NCBI GenBank assembly: GCA_023664605.1
Contig: JAMPFF010000006.1
Span: 30,977 to 94,976, forward strand
Reading direction: 5' to 3'
Length of the DNA stretch: 64,000 nucleotides
From: Clostridium sp.
Lineage (GTDB): Bacteria; Bacillota; Clostridia; Lachnospirales; Lachnospiraceae
Shown here piece after piece: positions 60,243 through 64,000 of this stretch. The position numbers and the translations under genes are program-made. The notes under the pieces are model-generated. The model worked only from the letters and a program-made list of their open reading frames with translations. It was not told the origin of the DNA and ran no database searches. Numbering within the stretch: the stretch's first letter is position 1; each line of letters starts with the position of its first letter.

Positions 60243-60370
60243 CTATTTTTATCTCCTTGAAAATACTGATTTTCCTTATAAAATCAATGTTTTTGACTTT
60301 TTATCTTCTTTTGGCATACTCCTTGAAAACTTCCATAAAACAGCATATCGTAGCATAATGAAGCCTTCAA

Positions 60371-60421
60371 TGTTGGTAAAAATGTTGGTAAAATAAGCCC
60401 TGATTTTCCATTTTACCAACA
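60371..60421. repeat. Direct and inverted TGTTGGTAAAA repeats near the element end
   Basis: TGTTGGTAAAAA (60371-60382) and TGTTGGTAAAAT (60383-60394) in tandem, with the inverted copy ATTTTACCAACA (60410-60421). They lie between the phosphatase gene and the int stop, where an attachment site is expected. A TTTTGGCAT motif at 60309-60317 is the inverse of the arm-like repeats at 61774-61881. The 270-bp gap contains no gene I can support. Confidence 0.45.
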
Positions 60422-60511
60422 CTGATATATGCCGTTTTCTGATGGCGGAAAAAATCCTGCACCCGCCATATATCTGATGTTTACAGAAACCTTCTCCATT
60501 ATTTTCTGCCA

Positions 60512-61741
60512 TTATGCCTGTTTCTTAAAGGCATGGTTCGCTGAAGTCCCTGCCATATTAATGCGCGTCAGTTCTGCCTTTGCATCATCGTATCCTAAAT
60601 GTGTGTAAACATTCAAGGTTACTCCGATATCCGAATGCCCCATAAGGTACTGTAATGTCTTGGGATTCATCCCCGCCCTCGCACAATTACTGCAATAAGT
60701 GTGCCTACAGACATGGGGCGTTACTTTTGGCATCTGCACTTTATAAATCTTATTGTATTTTTCAACAATATGCTCAAAATATTTTTCCCAGTGCAATGCA
60801 ACCATCGGCATCCCATTCTTATCCAGATAAAGAAATCCCGTCCGTCCGGCAATCATGGGTTCATTTTTAATGTCTGCCCTGTTTTGAATGATTGTTTTAA
60901 AGCATGCATAGACTTCATCTGTCATAGGCAGAACTCTTGTGCCCGCATTTGTCTTGGTGTCTTCAATCAGGTACTCCATCCTGCTGCTTCTCTGTAACTG
61001 ATGGTCCACATTGATCTTTCTGTTTTTCAGGTCAATGTCAGAGAGGGTAAGCCCGCAGAATTCCGAAATCCGCAGTCCGGTCTTAAACAGGATATAGATT
61101 CCTTCATAATATTTTTGGAAATGCTTATCCTGCCTGACAAACTCCAAAAACTGCCTTTCCTGCTTCATCGTAATGGCTTCCCTTGTCACAGAATCATTGA
61201 CAATGACTGTTGCAAGCTGGAATTCAAACGGATTTTTCAGGAGCATGTCATCGTCCACCGCCATCTGGAATGCCGGCCTTAGCACTCCCCTGATGGTGTG
61301 TATGGAACTGTAACCTCTTCCATTCTCTTGTAACCGGATCAGCCATATCTTCGCGTCCGAAAGTTTGACCTTATCAATCCTCTTTGCGCCAAACGGATCA
61401 TTTTCCAGTATGTTCAGCACTGTCCGGTATCCTGCCTGTGTCGTGTGTTTGACGCCCCGCTTCTGAAGCGTATACTTATCGACAAGCTCAAGCACTGTCA
61501 TCCCGTCACCCTGATAAGCAAGCCCCCGTTCTTTGGACTGCCGGAGTTCCTTTTCTTTATCCCGGAGCGCTATACATTCCCTCTTGTCCGGCGGCAGGGG
61601 ATCAGTCCTTTCCAGTTTCCAGCTATAGAAGCATTTCTGTCTGCCATTCTCATAAAATGTGAACCGGTACCTGCCATCTTTGCATTGTGTCTCTCCATCC
61701 CTCAGTATTCTGCCTTTCTTATCGCGGCGTTTCATACTCAT
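60512..61741 (-). CDS. int: Tyrosine integrase 1 (Tn916-type)
   Basis: A 409-residue tyrosine recombinase. The N-terminal arm-binding domain reads RDKKGRILRDGETQCKDGRY with RFTFYENGRQKCFYSWKLE. A SAM-like core-binding domain follows (about 85-180). The catalytic domain has Arg in ILFKTGLRISEFCGLTLSDI, HxxR in TPHVCRHTYCSN, His in LMGHSDIGVTLN and the nucleophile in VYTHLGYDDAK. All active-site residues are present. It is most similar to its neighbour int2. GGAGGG lies before the ATG. No excisionase gene is adjacent to this copy. Confidence 0.95.
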   Translation of the reverse strand: MSMKRRDKKGRILRDGETQCKDGRYRFTFYENGRQKCFYSWKLERTDPLPPDKRECIALRDKEKELRQSKERGLAYQGDGMTVLELVDKYTLQKRGVKHTTQAGYRTVLNILENDPFGAKRIDKVKLSDAKIWLIRLQENGRGYSSIHTIRGVLRPAFQMAVDDDMLLKNPFEFQLATVIVNDSVTREAITMKQERQFLEFVRQDKHFQKYYEGIYILFKTGLRISEFCGLTLSDIDLKNRKINVDHQLQRSSRMEYLIEDTKTNAGTRVLPMTDEVYACFKTIIQNRADIKNEPMIAGRTGFLYLDKNGMPMVALHWEKYFEHIVEKYNKIYKVQMPKVTPHVCRHTYCSNCARAGMNPKTLQYLMGHSDIGVTLNVYTHLGYDDAKAELTRINMAGTSANHAFKKQA

Positions 61742-61771
61742 GGTTTTCTTCCCTCCTTACTTATCGGAGAG

Positions 61772-61881
61772 CAAATGCCACAATACACTGTTAGTATATC
61801 ATGCCTTTTGTGTATGCTCAAATACTTCTTGCTGTCAATGCCAAAATACTCAAATCTTACCGATAACAAATGCCAAGTAAG
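61772..61881. repeat. Short AATGCCA-type direct repeats between the two integrases
   Basis: AATGCCACAATAC (61774-61786), AATGCCAAAATAC (61837-61849) and AATGCCAAGTAAG (61869-61881) are spaced repeats in the gap between the int2 terminator and int1. Their position just past the int2 gene matches where integrase arm-binding sites occur at an element end. Confidence 0.45.
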
Positions 61882-61906
61882 CCACTTGGTTATTTAAGGC
61901 ACAAAA

Positions 61907-61943
61907 AAACATCATGGAGTTACAGCCAACGTCCATGATGTTT
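61907..61943 (-). terminator. Terminator of integrase 2
   Basis: Arms AACATCATGGA and TCCATGATGTT with a run of seven T on the minus strand, 15 bp after the int2 stop. Confidence 0.8.
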
Positions 61944-61957
61944 ATATCTTTTTATTT

Positions 61958-63220
61958 TTAAGCGCTTTTGTTTCCAAAAGACATAATGTTCGCCTTTTCT
62001 TCTTTCTCGGCTGTCTGTCCGGATGCCAGACCAAGCCTTACTATTTCATCCATCGAATTATCTGCTTTTAAATGTGTATATATCTTGAAAGTGGTCGATA
62101 TATCGTCATGCCCCAAAATCTGCTTTAAGATCGCCGGATTCATTCCCTTCAAAACCATATTGGTTGCGAATGTATGTCGGCATATATGCGGCGTCACTTT
62201 ATTCACAGCGCCTTGACACTGTTTTCTGTATTGTTCCCATATGTTTTCAAAAATCTTATCCCACTGCCCTCCATATCTGGGCATATCATTCCTGTCAAAA
62301 CAAAGATAACCTTTCCGACCTTCCACACATCTTTTTTTCTGCTTTTCGGTGCGGTTCTCTATCAGCCTTACAAAACACTCATATGCTTTGTCTGTCATCG
62401 GCACTGTACGGGAGCCTGCCGCTGTTTTAGGCGGCTCCAGATAATAACCATCTTTGTCTTTATGGAGCTGTGTGTCAATTTTTATTGTTCTTCGCTCCAT
62501 ATCAATGTTATCTGTGGTAAGGCCACAGAATTCTGCAATACGTAAACCGGTTTCAAACAACACCACAACAGCATCATAATACTGGCTGTAATACCTGTCA
62601 TTCTTTATAAAAGCTAATAGAGAGTCCTGTTCACCCGATGTAAGGGCATCCTTTTTCCTGCTGTCATCTGGTACATATTCGGTCAGCACAAAATCAAACG
62701 GGTTCTTCATAATCAAATCATCTTCTACCGCCATCCTGAAGGACAATTTTAGAAGGCTGAATATGGATGATATCGTACTATAGCCTAAGCCGCTCTCCCT
62801 AAGAGCAATCATCCAGCCTTTTGCATCCGACTTCTTGACCTTATCTATCCGAGCCATTGCAAAAGTTGCTGCTTTGATATGGTTAAAGGATGTTCTATAC
62901 CCTGTCTTAGTCGATGTCCTTAACTTCCCATTGGCATTTTGGAGCGCCAGATATTTTTCTGCCAGTCTCAATACAGTAATCCCATTTCCGCGAAAGGCAA
63001 TCCCCTGTTCTAATGATTTGTTCAGTTCTTTTATTTTGCTGCGCAGAGATTCACATGACCTTTTCCCTTGTGGTACCCTGTCAGTATCTTCCAATTTCCA
63101 ACTGTAAAAGCAATGCTGCCTGCCATTACGATAATAGGTATACCTGTACCGCCCGTCTTTTTGCTGGCTTTCCCCTGCACGAAGCACCCTGCCTTTTGCA
63201 TCTCTTCTTTTGCTATCCAT
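61958..63220 (-). CDS. int: Tyrosine integrase 2 (Tn916-type)
   Basis: A 420-residue tyrosine recombinase paralogous to int1: KRRDAKGRVLRAGESQQKDG and YYRNGRQHCFYSWKLEDTD align directly with it. Catalytic residues are complete: Arg in LFETGLRIAEFCGLTTDNI, HICRHTFATN, GHDDISTT and the Tyr in FKIYTHLKADN. The start MDSKRRD (63220) has GAAGGGA just upstream; an in-frame ATG at 63241 is less likely. It follows the excisionase gene by 30 bp, the normal xis-int order of Tn916-like elements. Confidence 0.95.
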   Translation of the reverse strand: MDSKRRDAKGRVLRAGESQQKDGRYRYTYYRNGRQHCFYSWKLEDTDRVPQGKRSCESLRSKIKELNKSLEQGIAFRGNGITVLRLAEKYLALQNANGKLRTSTKTGYRTSFNHIKAATFAMARIDKVKKSDAKGWMIALRESGLGYSTISSIFSLLKLSFRMAVEDDLIMKNPFDFVLTEYVPDDSRKKDALTSGEQDSLLAFIKNDRYYSQYYDAVVVLFETGLRIAEFCGLTTDNIDMERRTIKIDTQLHKDKDGYYLEPPKTAAGSRTVPMTDKAYECFVRLIENRTEKQKKRCVEGRKGYLCFDRNDMPRYGGQWDKIFENIWEQYRKQCQGAVNKVTPHICRHTFATNMVLKGMNPAILKQILGHDDISTTFKIYTHLKADNSMDEIVRLGLASGQTAEKEEKANIMSFGNKSA

Positions 63221-63250
63221 TCCCTTCACCCCCTTCCGCAAAAAATAATG

Positions 63251-63490
63251 TTAAACGGAACATACTGCATCTATATATTTCTCAAATACATTCCGCTTGA
63301 TCAGCATATGGCTCCCATTTCTCAGGATAAAATCCGCATCAGGGTTTTCTTCAACGATTCTCCTTAACTTCTTCTCGCCAATCGAAAAATATGCCGATGC
63401 TTCTTTCACAGTAAGATTGTATTTTTCGCCCGGCAGTAAATTTCTCCCACATGCATTACCTATCATGCTGCCTGTTGTTACTTCGCTCAT
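63251..63490 (-). CDS. xis: Excisionase (Tn916 Xis-like)
   Basis: A 79-residue winged-helix protein: NLTVKEASAYFSIGEKKLRR, IVEENPDADFILRNGSHMLI and KRNVFEKYIDAV, the layout of the Tn916 excisionase that bends DNA and directs integrase to excision. GAGGAGG lies 8 nt before the ATG at 63490. The following 137 bp upstream (63491-63627) holds no gene. Confidence 0.9.
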   Translation of the reverse strand: MSEVTTGSMIGNACGRNLLPGEKYNLTVKEASAYFSIGEKKLRRIVEENPDADFILRNGSHMLIKRNVFEKYIDAVCSV

Positions 63491-63627
63491 AACGCGCACC
63501 TCCTCATAATTTATTCAACAATCAATATCTTTTCCACCTCCCAATAGTATTCTTCTATTGTGTAAGCACGAATTTGGTCTTATTTCCTGACATTTGGCTT
63601 ATTTCAGATTGATGCCTCTGCTTTTAC

Positions 63628-64000
63628 TTAATTGTCTGAATCATAACTTTCATCAAAAACAGAATTTGTAACATATCCACCGGGCTGCTTCAATATGAAC
63701 TCTTCTTCAATAACATCTCTATCAATATCAAACAGGATAAAAGACATATCGAAGGGAACGCAGTAATTTGCAAATTCGGCTTTAATATAGCTAAAGCATT
63801 CTTTGTCTATAATCACAAACGAATACTTCCCTATCTTTTCGCTGCCTTGTTCTTCGCCAAAAAACATCGGCAGTATTCTCCCCATTCTGTCAAGTATTCT
63901 GCGCCCATAGGTGCGGGTTGTACTGTTTCTACCATTTTCCCCACCATCAGATGTCTGTTGGTGGAACAATAAATCAAATGCCCACAGATTGCTGGAACTT
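63628..64000 (-). CDS. Hypothetical protein, truncated by the window edge
   Basis: The frame is open to the end of the window (the residues before FHQQTSDGG read SSSNLWAFDLL), so this is the C-terminal part of a longer protein; a TTG at 63969 need not be its start. The visible 124 residues include a basic patch (STTRTYGRRILDRMGRILPM), a strand-rich domain (YSFVIIDKECFSYIKAEFAN, FDMSFILFDIDRDVI) and an acidic tail. I do not recognise the family. It is probably cargo of the integrative element. Confidence 0.55.
   Translation of the reverse strand, partial: SSSNLWAFDLLFHQQTSDGGENGRNSTTRTYGRRILDRMGRILPMFFGEEQGSEKIGKYSFVIIDKECFSYIKAEFANYCVPFDMSFILFDIDRDVIEEEFILKQPGGYVTNSVFDESYDSDN

Noticed and set aside
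60276-60512. Minus-strand 78-codon frame between integrase 1 and the phosphatase gene
   Set aside because: It spans the repeat array at 60371-60421, has no good ribosome site and no recognisable protein features.

Overview
The window looks like a chromosome segment of a low-to-mid GC clostridial Firmicute, most likely a member of the Lachnospiraceae. Support comes from the gene families (DUF4349 lipoprotein, DUF6472 small protein, large 2-hydroxyacyl-CoA dehydratase activase, alpha2-type glycyl-tRNA synthetase, Bce-type ABC/two-component module) and from the run smc-ftsY / ylxM-ffh / rnc-acpP-plsX-rpmF / era-recO-glyS. The genus cannot be fixed from the sequence alone.

Layout. (1) 1-562: the start of ffh and ylxM, with a clear promoter. 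(2) 826-3500: a small accessory island on the strand opposite to, or detached from, the surrounding operon. It carries a hexapeptide acyltransferase, a resolvase-type serine recombinase, a HicA-HicB toxin-antitoxin pair with a palindromic operator, and a 19-codon orphan fragment ending at a strong hairpin. (3) 3493-28095: a long, nearly uninterrupted minus-strand housekeeping run. In transcription order it is M16 peptidase, DUF4349 lipoprotein, era, a YqzL-like small gene, recO, a lipoprotein, glyS, alaS, a large membrane protein, yceD, rpmF, plsX, acpP, rnc, smc, ftsY, ilvA, yitT, a GH25 lysozyme and a C39-like protein. (4) 28480-30740: three poorly characterised genes (unknown, a sigma-like protein without region 4, and a pseudo-rhomboid with a zinc ribbon). 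(5) 31043-36940: the plus-strand activase and metA, flanking two small minus-strand genes. (6) 36924-45407: ligA, rluF, an SGNH/MBOAT O-acetylation pair, a GH13 glucosidase and an rRNA methyltransferase. (7) 45495-48341: a Na+/solute symporter and two unknown proteins, one resembling the flagellar cap protein FliD. (8) 48451-57847: a cell-envelope sensing region. It has a LytTR regulator, a D,D-carboxypeptidase and a GHKL kinase, then an ECF sigma factor, a putative anti-sigma with an FtsX-like ectodomain, and a BceRS-BceAB type module. (9) 58054-60242: FMN-dependent alpha-hydroxy-acid dehydrogenase, Cu/Zn-SOD-like protein and LMW tyrosine phosphatase. (10) 60371-64000: the end of an integrative element with two tandem Tn916-type integrases, an excisionase and a partial cargo gene.

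Two things stand out. First, two families of repeated, hairpin-bearing leaders sit directly against start codons of unrelated genes. Family 1 (ffh, alaS, ligA, ABC ATPase) ends in a conserved CAGGCTGAGAGAAAGG Shine-Dalgarno block behind a hairpin whose sequence differs in every copy but whose pairing is kept. Family 2 (M16 peptidase, FMN dehydrogenase) ends in a GGAATGGAG block. Second, an ECF sigma factor is followed by a single-pass membrane protein whose outside part resembles the FtsX extracellular domain, in the same run as an FtsX-family antimicrobial-peptide ABC module. This suggests an envelope-stress circuit that may monitor cell-wall hydrolase engagement.

All functional calls come from reading motifs and family resemblance; no database search was run.
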